64,000 bases of DNA from Undaria pinnatifida (Eukaryota; Sar; Phaeophyceae; Laminariales; Alariaceae). The notes under the pieces were generated by a model. The model had not been told where the DNA came from and searched no databases. It worked only from the letters and a program-made list of their open reading frames with translations. Location: contig JABAKD010000014.1 in assembly GCA_012845835.1 (NCBI GenBank), forward strand, positions 6,545,396 through 6,609,395, read 5' to 3'. Of the stretch, positions 11,421-24,234 are shown in pieces (the first letter of the stretch is position 1; the number at the start of each line of letters is the position of its first letter). The position numbers were made by a program, and so were the translations under genes.

Positions 11421-14250
11421 CACTCTTGGTACCAGTCAGTATGCCCCATCGAAGACAACCTTGCTACATATTGTTAATCGTATATGGTCTTTTAAAATCC
11501 AACTAGTTGATCATTTAGCCCCTTTTTATGCCAAGTCCCTACAGCCTGGTGCACGTTAAAAGCCCCAAATGTATTCCCTGGCGAATGTCCACGCCGTTTT
11601 TTCGATTCAGGCCGTGAATTTTAGCCATGTCTTCTGTGCCCTTGTAACGACCTCACCCGATGTCTTTTTCGTTGCCTGATTTTCGCTAGTAAATATTTTT
11701 CGAAAAATGTGGACCACCTTAGCCCAAATACTTTCGGCTTAAAAAAAAGAAGAGAAAAACCCCGAAGGTCAGACCTCGGAATGGGCACGTAGAACACGTG
11801 TGCCAAACTTCAGAGTATCTCTCTAAAATACGGCGTGGACGTTTGGACTTTTGTGCGTAAAAATGAATAAGACACGTTATTTCCTTCAAATTACTTGGTT
11901 TTGGTGTATGATCCAGTTTTTCGCTAGATTTTGCTTAATGTTGAACACAATCAGGTCAGATCTTCGATTTTGTGCGCGAAAAACCCTACAGACATGCCTT
12001 GGAGTGTACCTCGAACCGGTTCGTGCTAAATGCGGTGCGATTTTTTTCTCGCCTGCCGCTCGGGAAAAACCTGAATATTACCAGGTATCAAAAAAAAAAA
12101 TGAAGGCCCGCCATTGATTGGTCGATACGAGTTTCGCTCCTAGAGGCAGCCCGAGGCCGTTAAAAACAAAACTGGCCATGTCACCCTCTTCCATTGGTCA
12201 TTGGAGTCAGTACTGATACCAAAATATCCACTCTTTGACTAGATATTGCGAGCGGCATTCGTGAGGGAGAGAATTCGAGTTTTTTTGCTTGAACCGGCTT
12301 GTATTATCTATTTTTTACTGTAAAACTTCTCAATGGGTTTCGAACATATTTACTTTGTCCTCCTTTGCGCGCGTCTAACATATAATAATGTGTAATTTTC
12401 TCTCTATACTAGTGCCGTATTTCTTGTTTCTGTTTTTTGTCCCTTTTATCGTGGTCAACACGCACTCACTAGCTCGTGGACCGAGATACTTCACGCATCA
12501 TTATTACAGTCCGGGAACAATGAATGGTAAACAACACCAGAATTAACGTAGGCTGCAGTACGCTATTTAGGGGGGGCTAAGGTCAAAGAGAGGGGTGTGC
12601 CGCCATGGAATATACCTCGCTTGACTTGACTGTCACAACTCTGTTACACATTACTACTTGACCAAGTGTAAGAATGACCCCACACTATTTCCAAGTAGTT
12701 TAAACGTGGGTGCAATTCAGTGTTGTCAAGATAATATGACCCTCTCGCTCTGCCGTTCAACCGCTGTTTCTCTTACAATGCTCCCCTTAGCCGTAGCCTC
12801 GACAGCACAGGTACTACTGCCACGTCCTATGACGAAGTGCTTGAAATGATGTTTCTTGTGTTGCGTAGCTCTTCGACAGCTAGCTCTGCTTGGAGTTCGC
12901 CTTGTTTTTTATGACACATATCGCAGCGCGAAGGATTCATGCCTATAGATTCGTTCGGCGCGCACATACACGAAATGCCATGTTTTTTTCCCACTCCTAA
13001 GCATTGGGACAATCTCGGAACGTGCGATATAGACTATATATAGACTATAGTATGTACTCCGTATATATCAAAGCTAGCCTACGAAAGCAGGAACGCACGG
13101 CAGAGTGCACGGTAAACGCAACACCGATCTGCAGCTGTGCCCTATGAAGCCGTCTAACTGAGGAAATGATTGGGGGTTAGGGATAGAGGTGCAATAGTGT
13201 GTGGGGTTAGGGTTTGGCGGTGTGTCTGTCTCGGCTCTTTCAGCTACAGATGACCAAAATGTGGCTGCAACCTGTGAGTTGCTAGTAGGCTCTCCCCCTG
13301 CCCGCGTCAACCCTCACCCCCCCCCCAAAACCAACCACCTCCCCCCCACGCCTCCACCCAATCCCAACCCCGACCCACCCACCGGTCCTCGTATTCACGC
13401 CATGATGTCTAGCATGTGGTTGTATAAAACACGGAAAGGCATGTACCGGGCGGAAGAAGGGAAGACACCCTTTCCCTCCCCCTGCGGCATCCCGCTCCCG
13501 CCCCGCCGGCTGTGGAAAGTGGGAGCGGTATCTATTTGCTGTGTGGCGTCGTGCGCACGTGTGTACCGATTGCGAGACACAGAAGGCACGACGCAAAAAC
13601 AGGGTACAGCTCGAGCAACTTTGTTATACATCGTTCCTTTTATCCTTTTTTTGTTTTTGGGACCCACGTACAACGACTCCCCCCCCAAAAAAAAACAAAA
13701 CCGAATTCATAAGGCGGTCTTTTCAGAGAGCCTACTACTGTAGTAAGAGCGAGCAACAGCACGCGTATCACCATGCTTTTGCACATATCGGAGGTAGCAC
13801 ATGGTACCCAGGTCCTTGCAGTGCTGTGCGGACACCCCGATAGCCCCCCGCCTGCTTGGTGTGGCCGAAGCTGTAACCACAAACTAGTTCATATTCTTCC
13901 GACATTTTTCGTCTGAAGCGCCAAATTATTTTGTCTAACGGCTTCATATGTGATTGCAATTAAGTTGCATTGTTGTACGGCACGCGTTGTTGGGCGGTTG
14001 AGAGCACTCGTTCGCTTTGTAAAATGTGTGATTATGGTTGGCCCGTCTTGTTTGACCCGTGCCAGAACGCACACACCATGCTATCATACGGTAGACGTAT
14101 GCACGACGTTTTTTCTCTATTCACTTCAGAGGAGCTCATATCTATTTAATGTGTGACTAATAATATTAACAACCATCTCGAAGAAGAACCATGTGAGCGA
14201 AAACGAAAGTGCAATCTGACCAACAACCCGTGGGCTTGCAATGACGGCGC
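11421..14250. other. noncoding tail of copy A and flank
   Basis: No gene is supported. Islands of similarity to copy B occur at 12,425-12,530, 12,569-12,600, 12,860-13,000 and 13,430-13,475. The C-rich stretch at 13,310-13,400 gives long but proline-rich, unconvincing frames. Confidence 0.5.
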
Positions 14251-14266
14251 AGCCCTGCCTGCTACG

Positions 14267-14512
14267 ATAAAGGTGCACCCACTTTTCTTCTGAGATTCCT
14301 CAATTTGGGAGCTAGCTAAAACCTCCCCCACAAACTGATTTGGAGTAAATAACACGGCTACCGGATGAAGAAGTCCCATGGCCAACGGTACACTAACGAG
14401 AGTAATGAGAAAAAGGCCCTATTTTCCGACGATTTTGTGTTAATAAGGAGCCCCGTCATTGAGAAACCATTCATTTCAGACGAAAACTGATACCTCTGCC
14501 GTTACCATGCGT
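14267..14512. mobile_element. MITE family 2, copy 1
   Basis: The left end reads GCCTGCTACGATAAAGGTGC and the right end is its imperfect inverse finishing GCGTC. The interior shares TTTGGGAGCT, CCCATGGCC, TCCGACGAT and GAGCCCCGTCATT blocks with copies at 27,798, 41,571, 49,816 and 62,285. Confidence 0.65.
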
Positions 14513-14536
14513 CCAATACAAAGCACAAACCAGCTT

Positions 14537-14632
14537 GTTTCGACGATTTTTGAGTCAAGGTTCCCCGCCATTTGGAAAATGTTTATGACTGTAGGCCGAA
14601 AAGTGCTACCCACTAGTATCGAGGCGCGGGTT
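14537..14632. mobile_element. MITE family 2, partial relic
   Basis: Only the right half is recognisable: the cgacgattttt, gttccccgccatt and AAAGTGCTACC words, then an end resembling AGTATCGAGGCGCG. Confidence 0.45.
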
Positions 14633-15072
14633 AGAACTTAGGGGTTTATAGACGTTTTCGCGCTCGCGCTTTTGGACCAAAAAACCAACACGAATTCACA
14701 CTATCACTCGCTGTTGTTGTCGTACGTGTCGATTAATTGGTGGTGCATCCCACACTCAACGCAGGGCCGGCATCATCTTCAGCATCCATGAGCTAAGCAT
14801 GACGAGGATGGAGGTGGCCAATTTTGGCATTTTTTTCTTTTCTGAATGACGGGATTCCATATTTCAAATTCGGTGGAGGGCCAATCTTGTTTCTTACTCT
14901 GTGAATAATTTTTACGCCTAGGCCATGGTTTCGTTATCGGGCTCCATTTTCAGCTTAGATAATTCCAAATGTTTTTTTTGGGTGAGGTAAAGAGTAGTAT
15001 ATCAAATCAGTCCTGAGCAGCCTCTTCAGAAAGAAAGTGTTGCACTATAACCGTCGTAGCACGTGTCGCATA

Positions 15073-15104
15073 CTCTACTACTACTACTACTACTACTACT
15101 ACTA
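15073..15104 (+). repeat. ACT microsatellite
   Basis: About ten trinucleotide units of CTA/ACT in noncoding sequence. Confidence 0.9.
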
Positions 15105-15269
15105 TTAATGCTAGACTTACAATAACGACTACTACTACTCGAGGCCGTCGAGAAAAGGGCACTTCTTCTCGCCTGCTTGGTCGCTGTGTATACCCTGCGC
15201 TATTTGATCGGCATGTGTGTCGTCTTCATCAGTCTTGACAATAAGCCGTTTTCTTTTACCAAACGACGT

Positions 15270-15419
15270 CACGGACGTAAAACGAACAGTGCACTTAGGC
15301 TACGGCGTGGGAATGCTGAAGCCTCTGCGCGATAGAATAAATGAAGCCGTGTACCGGGGGGGTTGGAGAAGTGACGACAAATGTGACGCACACCTTGTCC
15401 ACAAACTGAAAAGCAAAGG
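15270..15419 (+). CDS. orphan exon candidate
   Basis: An open frame reads through a mixed-composition peptide containing HLGYGVGMLKPLRDRINEAV and KCDAHLVHKLKSK and ends at a good donor (AAAG|GTGAGA at about 15,420). The composition is unlike the surrounding low-complexity DNA. I found neither a partner exon nor a family. The left boundary is a guess; an ACAG acceptor near 15,289 is possible. Confidence 0.3.
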
Positions 15420-17198
15420 TGAGACAATAAAGACAAGAAACAACAAAGAAAAAAAAGACGAAAAAAAGGGGGGTGCCATCGTTTTCACTTTATTTGAATG
15501 GTGTATAGACGTCTCGCGCGATTTGCTCTCATCAATATAACTCGCTCAAAAACGCGTCCATGCCAAATATTTCGTTGGCACAGCGCAACAAACAATACAA
15601 TCCCATGGTACCTTGGTGTGGCGGTGCATATTAAACCGAAAAGCACGGAAGCTCAACGTTGTAAAAAACAAATGTGGCCCCCGTCAGTTTTTGTAGTATG
15701 TACGAGTGGGACTGTAAATATTGAGTTGGAGCAGCGTGCTTGTGTTGCCTTCGCAATAAACCGTTCATCGCACATGAGAGTTCGGTATACCCACTGCTCG
15801 TTGGTTCAATTGTCATCGCATGCGATACGCTCGATAAAAGCCAAGCCATGGGGACCGAGGAGGAGAAACAGGACAGGTATACCACACTGTGTTTTTTGCT
15901 CGTTTGACACCTGACAAGAGGGACACCATCACACAGCCCTTGTCGTCCCACCTCATGTCGGCACCAAATCACCCGTGCCCACGAGATACCGCTGTAGAAT
16001 ATACTCAGTAGTAGGTAAGAAAAACCACACCGAGTGGCAATAAAAGGAGTCTTCACATTGGCCTTTCTTTCACCCTACTCTCTTTCTCTTTTCCCATATT
16101 TCTCCCTCCCCTTCTCCCTGCCCTGTCCCTCTCTGTCCCTCCCTGAGGCATGAAACGACAGAGGTGCACCTACCTTTTATCAGGGGCGTCACTACAGATA
16201 CGTACAATACAGCAGAGGGCTACATACCTTACAGAACCTGACTCGGGAAAAAAAATGAAAATGGCATCCTAACCCGATGAAGAGGCGTTACCGCATGATA
16301 CCACAACATACCTATACACAACGACACCCAACTAGGTTGCAAACACGAACGGTATTACAGCGATATTGGCTAGTTTGCTTGTCTAATTCAGGAGCCCCAG
16401 CCATGAAACAAGACGTTCTGTACCTCTAGCATAGCACGGGCCTCCTCCCTTCCTACATCTCCGTCTTTCTCCCTCCCCCCCTCCTCCTCTCGCTCTCTCT
16501 CTACCCCCCCCCCCCCCCCTTCGTTTAGCATACCAGGTAAAATCACAATAGTCAGTTTAACAGAAGGCCATGTATCACGTGGCAACCGATGTTGCTGCTC
16601 CTTTGGTCCGGGTTAGGGTCAGTAGCCCACCCGTGACGCAGCTAATCGCGATTATCATGCCGTCTCCTACATCTGTAAGCGCCATCAATGGGTAGGGGGG
16701 GGGGGGTACGGGAAGAGGGGGGGGTACTCATTTCATGCATAGCCGTAGTCTTAAGGCTATACTTCGAAGTATGGTATACCATAGCCGCTTTTAGCGGGGG
16801 GGGGGGTAAGGGTGGGGGGGAGAAGAGGTGAAAGAGAGGGGTGCAAGGGGGGATGGGGGGAGGGGTGCAAGGGTGGGGGAGGGAATGCATGGGTGGGTGG
16901 GTGGGTGGGTGGTGGGGATGCAAAAGGGGGTGGAGGGAGGATGTAAGAGGGCGGTAGAGGGATGACTCTAAGGGGTGGGGAGGGTGGGGCAAAGGGGGGT
17001 GGGGCAGGGGAGTCAAGGGATGAGGGGAAGCAAGGGAGTGGAGACCGGGGGCGGTAAAACATCGGGCCAGTGCGTACTGCGGCTGTTATGGCTTGTGAAA
17101 CACCACAGCTGCAGCAGCACATAATTTTTCAGCTTGTTTGCTTCGATGAATCGACGGAGAAAAAGCGGAAAGCCTCTATCAACGGCGGGGGAGAAAGG

Positions 17199-17291
17199 AA
17201 GGAAGGAAGGAAGGAAGGAAGGAAGGAAGGAAGGAAGGAAGAAGGAAAAGGAAGGAAGAAGGAAGGAAGGAAGGAAGGAAGGAAGGAAGGA
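17199..17291 (+). repeat. GGAA microsatellite near assembly gap
   Basis: About 20 GGAA units with interruptions lie roughly 300 bases before the N run. Such repeats commonly end contigs. Confidence 0.9.
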
Positions 17292-17589
17292 TGGATGGAT
17301 CGTGCGATGAAAGCAGCCACCGCAAATCGAACGCCTACAAAGCGCAACACGAAGAGGAACACTAACTAACAAAATCGTCCACAGAAGCAATCTACTCGGG
17401 GAAACAAAGCGCAACCAAAACAAGCCCTACATAAGAAGCAAAGAAAAATAAAAATGAAGGAAAAAGGGAACGCAATGGCTCAGTGAGCAGGCTATTAACC
17501 CTGAAGAACTGCGACAAAAAAATGGAGTACAAATACTTGGAATTGTCGTGGGATACTTCTTTCGGTCGTACACGGTTAATTAAGGTTTG

Positions 17590-18089
17590 NNNNNNNNNNN
17601 NNNNNNNNNNNNNNNNNNNNNNNNNNNNNNNNNNNNNNNNNNNNNNNNNNNNNNNNNNNNNNNNNNNNNNNNNNNNNNNNNNNNNNNNNNNNNNNNNNNN
17701 NNNNNNNNNNNNNNNNNNNNNNNNNNNNNNNNNNNNNNNNNNNNNNNNNNNNNNNNNNNNNNNNNNNNNNNNNNNNNNNNNNNNNNNNNNNNNNNNNNNN
17801 NNNNNNNNNNNNNNNNNNNNNNNNNNNNNNNNNNNNNNNNNNNNNNNNNNNNNNNNNNNNNNNNNNNNNNNNNNNNNNNNNNNNNNNNNNNNNNNNNNNN
17901 NNNNNNNNNNNNNNNNNNNNNNNNNNNNNNNNNNNNNNNNNNNNNNNNNNNNNNNNNNNNNNNNNNNNNNNNNNNNNNNNNNNNNNNNNNNNNNNNNNNN
18001 NNNNNNNNNNNNNNNNNNNNNNNNNNNNNNNNNNNNNNNNNNNNNNNNNNNNNNNNNNNNNNNNNNNNNNNNNNNNNNNNNNNNNNNNN
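17590..18089. other. assembly gap, 500 N
   Basis: Exactly 500 undetermined bases; the round number suggests a placeholder of unknown true length. The second copy of the large segment begins at its right edge, so the true start of copy B and the sequence between the copies are unknown. Confidence 0.99.
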
Positions 18090-18696
18090 ACACGATACTA
18101 CACTACATCGTGACCTGTGTGCGTGCGGTGCCATCTACCAGGACCCCAGGACCATATTACTAGTAGCGTTTGCCCCTAGTTTAGTGTGGTGGAAATCGAT
18201 TGCCACGACCTCGTCCTACACAGTATAGCGTCGCGCACTACCCCGGGATAGTTTGGGCTCCCCCTTTAGCGCGGTTCATGCTTCCTGGGCAACACAGCAC
18301 TAACTAGCGAGGACGCACGCCACTCTACCTTGTATCAGATGGGCCAGGCGCATGCATGTGCCGTCTGTCGTGCTTCGAAGTTCGATGGTAAAAGTAACTG
18401 GGGGCTATTGAGAAGGCAAGTCACCCATAAAGCGCCAGGATACGTCTCTAACATACCAAATACAGTATGGCTTTACGTTAGACTCTTCGCAATATAACGT
18501 CATGAAATGCTCCTAACATACCAGTTACAGTATTGAAAAGCGACGATATGACTCCCTACCATATACCATGCACGTGTCTAGATGTATGTGTGTTGTATGC
18601 GCCAATATGTGCGTTGCCCCTGCTGCTGTTTTGTTGTTTTGTTTGCATTTTTTTCTCAAAAATGTTAATGTTGTCGAATTCACGATCTGCGACAAA

Positions 18697-18720
18697 CCAA
18701 TGGGCGCGAAGCTATATATA
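18697..18720 (+). promoter_or_regulatory. probable core promoter of gene copy B
   Basis: A CCAAT box (18,697-18,701) and a TATATATA box (18,713-18,720) have the same spacing as in copy A. Confidence 0.45.
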
Positions 18721-18979
18721 TTTTCTACAAAACCCAGCAATGTGATTGGCCCAAAAGCAAAAATGATGGGTGAGCGGGAACATCTGCGAGAGAAACGAGG
18801 AGTTCCAACGTTTTGGCGTTTTGGCCGTGGAAACCATGTGGGTCCTGATCACGTGGGCACCAGCTCGCGCGTTCTACGTGACCACAACTCGATCGATACC
18901 CCGTGCCAATCCACCTGGCAAAGGAGAAGGCTTTAGAGATTTTCGCACGCGCTCTACTACTTGACGTCCCCCGGTTGTT

Positions 18980-21900
18980 CTGCGATTCTTCCTTTCGCGC
19001 CGCGGCAATGACGTCGACATCCGCAACTAGAACGCTGCCTTCATCAGCGAGGCTAGACCTTTTCTGTTTGTTTTCAAGGCCGGGATACAGCAACCCGAAC
19101 AGACTAACCCAACTCCAGCAGAGCGACACTTCAGAGGCGACCCCAAGCCGAGCTCGCTCCTGCCAGCTGCATCGCAGCACCGGCACAAGCAGCACAGCGT
19201 CAGAGGAGTCCGAGGGTTCATCATCCGCAACTAGCAGCGCTGCCTTCATCGCGAGGCTAGACCTTTTCTGTTTGTTTTCAAAGCCGGGCTGCAGCAACCC
19301 GCCGAGACTACCCAACAACAGCAGAGCGACACTTCGGTAGCAACCCAAGCCGAGCTCGCCCCTGCCGGCTGCACCAGCAGCACCAGCACAGCAGCACTGC
19401 ACCAGAGGAGTTCGAGGGCTCATCATCATGACCTGCAAAGTACAGGCAAGACGATTGGCAGCCCTGCTGTGCTGTTCTGTGTTCTGTCATGACAGCGACA
19501 TTGGCAGTTTGGGGCATTTCAAGAGCAGTTTGCAAAATAGATGTGTGGGTGCTGTGTTCGTCGGCATGCCGTTCAGTCCAGACTGCTGTGTGGTAGACGA
19601 TCTGATCACTTGGCGCCGCAGCCCCCCGTGGCTTCTTTCGTTCTCTAGGTGGCATGCCTCTCTGTAAGTACTACGTACACGTAGTGTTGGAAGCAATCCA
19701 CAGCATGACGGCTGCAAACAAACGAGTTAGTAGCAGAGTCTGCGCGAGCCCTCGCATCCATCGTCCTATGAATCTGATCAATTGTTTGGCCCTTCCAACC
19801 TGCGACCCTCGTACCCATACCGCAGGCGCTGCTCGTACTCGGGCGTATCCGACATCTCCAACGACGACTCGGACGACGAGAGCACCATCAGTCACGATTC
19901 TCACGACGAGAACGTCATCGGTGTTGACGGCGACAACGAGAGCACCATCGGCGACGGCTACCATGCCGAAAGCATCATCAGCGACGACGAGTGCTACACT
20001 GTCGAAGCTGAGGATGTACACTACACGGACGCATCCGACACCTCGAGCGACAACGACGACCACGAGAGCACCATCAGCGACGCATCCGACACCTCGAGCG
20101 ACAACGACGACCACGAGACCACCATCAGCGACGACTCCATCAACCATGAGTGTACCATAAGCGACTACGAGTCCAACGGCCATGGTGATCTCGAGCCCGA
20201 CCACGCCTCCTTCGATGATGGCAGCAGTTGGGGCGAGCGTGCGTCCGATATCTCTGACGACTCGTTTTGCGTTGATGATCTTGGCGATGGTGGTGCTTCT
20301 GAAACCTCCGCTGGGTCTTCTTGCGATGATGGTGAGGGCTGGGAGGGTGGGGCTCCTGAATCTCCGCTGACTCTTGTTGCGACGATGGCGATGATGATCT
20401 TAACGAGTGCGCCTCCGATATCTCCTCCGACTCCTACGATGGCGATGATGAAGCTCTTGACGGTGATGATGGTGGTGTCTGCGGATTTTCTCGAGATGAT
20501 GATGATGATGATGACAGCGACTTCGATGGCTCGAGCGACGTTTACGAATCCGACTACTACGACAACTCGAACGGCTTTGATGGCTCGAGCGACGTTTACG
20601 AACCCAACTACGGCGACACCTCGAACGAGTTCGATTCCTCGAGCGACGTTGACGAAGTCGAGTACTACCATGTAATCGACGACGCGAGCGATTTTGAAGA
20701 ACCAAAATACACCAGCGCGGTTTCCTTCGAGTTCGTCGACCTCTCCTCCGCCACGGCCGAACTCGAGCCGGCCGGGCCTCCACCGGAGCTTACCCCGACC
20801 GAATGCCTCACCCACCTCCCGACCGCTGTAGGCCTCTGCCCGCCAAACAAGCCTGAGGTATGCCTCAAGGTGTTCAAGTGGGGGGCCAAAGCAATTTGCG
20901 GCGTGGTGATTGAGTCCTATCTGGCGGGCGGCGATCCTTTCGAGGATGGAGGCATTATGCAGACTGCGGCTGCCCCCGCCATCGTTAAGCTCGCCAAGAT
21001 CCGCAAGGAATACCAGGAGGACTTCGATGATGAGTGCATCTCGCTCGACTTCGCCATTGAGGACCTGTGCGAAGAGTTGGCTAGGGTGCCGTGGAGTGCT
21101 AAGACCGTGGAGGACCTTGGCAGCACGCCGCCAACGCCGAGTGCTTGTGGCGTCGTGGAACTTGACAGCACGCCATCGCCGTCAGCATCATCGTCCACAC
21201 CGTCAGCATCAGCATCCACGACGCCAGCATCGGCGTCAGCATCAGCGGCGGTGTATCAGCAAGATACTGCATCGACTTCAGCACGCGCACCCACGACCTC
21301 GCCAGCGAGCGTCTGTAGTGCCGCCGCGGAGGAGGAGGGGGAGGAGATGTCCTTCGAGGTTCCCTGCACTCCGGGCGCTGTGACGGAGGATGATGGCGGT
21401 GGCGGTGGCGGCGGCATGGACATGGTCTTCGGCATCCGTAACAGTTGTGCAGGGTTGGTGGTCGAAAAGCCATCGTGCCGAGCGGGTGAGTGATTTATCA
21501 TCGGTGGGATGCTTCTGGCTGAAGTGTGGTGGTGTTTGCGCGGTGTGTGTCGTAATATTCTGGCTCTTGGAGTTTGAATATTTTGAACTAGTGTTGTTGC
21601 GTCTGGCCGTACACAGGTTAATTGTTTTGCGGAACGTGGATTTTGCGTGCGTACATCAGCGTGCATTACATAAAGACAATTTGGTACTCCGCAGATGTAT
21701 TTTTCCTTGACGGGGGGGGTACTCTAGAATCAAGTGAAATAAATATCCATTTTTTCCCCTGAACAGGGGCGGTAGCCTAAAGCCGAGTGGACATTATCCA
21801 AAAAGTGTTTTTCAGGGGGTTACTTTATAACCATAGTAAAATATTGATCCACAAAAAACAACCATAGTAAATCATTGATCCACTAAAACGTCCTTTTTTA

Positions 21901-24234
21901 TTACACAAAACTAATTCATCCTTTCGTCGTGTAATCATCGTCCTGCATTTTTTCCAATCAAATTATTACCTCTGGGGGCCTGGTATGGTGTGTCGTTTTG
22001 TCTTTTTCTTTGTTGTGTTCATTGGATTTCGTTTTGAACCTCTTGAACTAATGTTAAGCTTTAGTCCTGTACCCGTCCCAGGTCATGCTCATTGCCGCCG
22101 GTGCACATAGATGATGAAGTATTTCCACAAGCGACATCGATATGGGTTTGATGTTTGGCGAGTACCGTCAACCGTGTACTTGGCACCTGGTATTGTTTAC
22201 TCCACAGTTGTTCCATTGCTGAGTATATGATAGAAACTTCAGCGCTTTCCCTCCAAAGTTGATACCTCCCATCACCCCCCTCCCCTCCCTCCTTTCTGCT
22301 CCCCCCATTCCTGCCCTTCCCCCTCTCCTCCCTCCCCCCTTCCTGTTTTCCCCCTCCCCTCTTTATTCTTATTATTCAGGTCCTGTGACAGCAGATGATG
22401 ATGATGATGATGGCCGTGATGTTGACCTTGATGACATGGACATCGTCGACCAGCAGCGTGGCCCCATGGGAATGTTTGAAGCATCGGTCGCCCAGGGAGA
22501 GGGTAAGTATTATGCAGCATTTCTTGTCTTTCATGCGTTGTACGTACAGCGCGATGAGTTGTGGCCATTATTAGCACAACCAATATGCGGTATTCGTGAT
22601 AAGTGAAAGTAAGTGCGAATGAAGAAATCTTGCGGGGTACCTCGTATAATCGAGTTATACCTTCCTGGCTGCTGTAGCGAATGAAAAGTAACACACAGTC
22701 AATCTAGTATATTATACAAAAAACGCACAAATAGACTATCTGTTCCGCCGGACGGGTTTGTTCTTTCTGTGCAATAGCTGTTTATGACAATCATTGTCGG
22801 ACGGCCAGCACGACAATACCATGCTATACTTTGATACTGCAAAAATCGACTACCGCAGCAATATTTCGTCTTAGTCTGTAGTTTTTCTTTTGCACTTTTG
22901 ATTTGCTCGAGACTGACGCCCCCCCCCCCCATTCCTTTCCAACGCGGTAAATGTTCCGTATGAGAAACGCTCGATCGACGTTAATAGGTTGAATCGAAAA
23001 ACGTCAGTGTGTGTGGCACTGCTACATTTTTACATAATTACTGTTTTTTACCCTCTCCACGTCTTGTCAAGCACGGATAATCGATATCGATATTAACTAT
23101 TTTTTTGGTTTTCCCGTATTTCCTTTTGCAAGCTACCACCCATTTCTTCTGTTTGTTACTGTATTGACCCCCTCCCCTCTCTTTGGAACATGGCTAGCCA
23201 ATAGTCGCTTTCAGTTTCTCGTATTCCGCTTTGGAGGCAAACAATTTTTCATACATAGTTCTCTCGTATTCTCAATTTCAAGCGAACCTTTATTTATTTT
23301 TTTCTGCGCCTTCCACCCCCAAAAAACAAAAACTGTTCGCGAACATGGCTAGTCGACGTCACTGCTAGTTTTCTCGCATTGTTTTTTAATGGAACCCTCT
23401 TTCGTTTTGCTTAACGTTTCTAATCCCCTCTTCCTCTCCCCCCTCCCTCCCCCCTCCTCCTCCGCCCCCGTCTCCCCAGTTCCCCTTTGCCCCCTCCCTC
23501 CCTCTCCGTCCCTCTCGCCGTCCCTCTCTCTCCCCTTGAAAGCAGGGCTGGCGTACGAGACGTCCTTCCTCCCCACGGTATGCCCGGCCGAAGACTGCGA
23601 CGACAACAGTTCCAACGCTGAGAAGAGCGAGAGAGAAGAGGAGGAGGAGGAACCTGTTATCGTCCGGTCTGTCACCTTCTCGTCGCAAAGGGGTGACTCC
23701 CAGGTTGTATTGTCAAGGGTAGCAGAAGTAGTAGAAGACGCCCCGGTCACATTGGTAGTTCCGCCTATCAAAGTAACGAATTGTTCAAAAGATAGTTCCG
23801 AGAAGCGTTCCGAGAAAAATTGCGGGAAGAAAATGGAGAAAAAGCCCGGGGAAAAATCCGAGAAATGCCTCGAGAAAAAATGCGAAATGCATTCGGAGAA
23901 GCGTTTCGACAAAATGTCCGACACAAAATCCGACAAATATTCCACTTTCGACAAATATCCCAAAGAAAAATCCGAGAAAAATTCCGACAACAAATACAAG
24001 AAGCGTTCCAAAAAAAAATCAGAGAAAATACAAACAACGCGTTTAGAGAAACATTCCAAGAGAAAAACCGATATGCGTTCCGAGAAGAGCTGTTTGGGAG
24101 TTGTAGATTACGTAGCGCGGAGGACGCGAAGCAGCCCAGGAAGGCCTTTCGCCAACCGTACGGCCCATGTCAGCAGAGCTAAGAGCTTAAAGGTGAAAGC
24201 GGGAGAAGCAGAGCTCCGAGCTGGTATAGGGTAG
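18980..24234 (+). CDS. acidic/Lys-rich low-complexity protein gene, copy B (5' exons broken)
   Basis: This is a paralogue or allele of the gene at 3277-8443. The first segment (near 19,007-19,480) carries several one-base deletions compared with copy A, for example at 19,030, and no longer has the 57-residue repeats in one frame. The acidic exon carries an in-frame extra unit of 51 nt near 20,040-20,100. It then has a one-base deletion near 20,357 that shifts the frame, after which the original protein resumes to the donor at 21,486. Exon 2 (22,380-22,502) and exon 3 (23,546-24,234) are intact and in phase. The product of exon 3 is 229 residues, acidic at first, then strongly Lys/Ser-rich. 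Function is not recognised. Confidence 0.5.
19788..21485 (+). pseudogene. acidic exon, copy B, single frameshift
   Basis: The exon is open in one frame to about 20,357 and in the next frame to 21,485, where the GTGAGT donor lies. The break is one missing base in CCTGA-ATCTCC compared with copy A. It carries an additional 17-residue in-frame repeat (DASDTSSDNDDHESTIS). Confidence 0.6.
22380..22502 (+). CDS. acidic exon 2, copy B
   Basis: TTCAG acceptor at 22,375-22,379 and GTAAGT donor at 22,503. It is 123 nt, the same length and phase as copy A. Differences from copy A are few and keep the frame. Confidence 0.65.
23546..24234 (+). CDS. Lys-rich terminal exon, copy B, intact
   Basis: The GCAG acceptor follows a long pyrimidine tract. 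The frame runs 229 residues to TAG. After an EREEEEEE run and a short hydrophobic stretch (VTLVVPPIKV), it becomes a periodic basic repeat (EKRSEK, EKSEK, KYKKRSKKK). This suggests a disordered nucleic-acid-binding or nuclear tail, an inference from composition only. The opposite strand is also open here (Phe/Ser-rich), which I regard as a shadow of the repeat. Confidence 0.6.

Larger units (their letters stand above)
2359..13480 (+). repeat. large segmental duplication, copy A
   Basis: Sequence from 2359 onward is repeated in the same orientation from 18,090. By eye, similarity is very high from 2359 to about 11,000 (mostly single substitutions and short indels). It then falls sharply, with recognisable islands to about 13,480, for example at 12,425-12,530, 12,860-13,000 and 13,430-13,475. 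Paired landmarks are the exon donor at 5711 with 21,486, the MITE at 8992 with 24,783, and the terminal stop at 8441 with 24,232. Confidence 0.93.

Noticed and set aside
17392..18228. ORFs of 180-230 codons across the gap
   Set aside because: They consist of undetermined bases.
23349..24059. 236-codon Phe/Ser-rich frame on the minus strand, and its copy at 7559-8134
   Set aside because: Antisense of the periodic Lys-rich exon, which has splice sites and phase on the plus strand.
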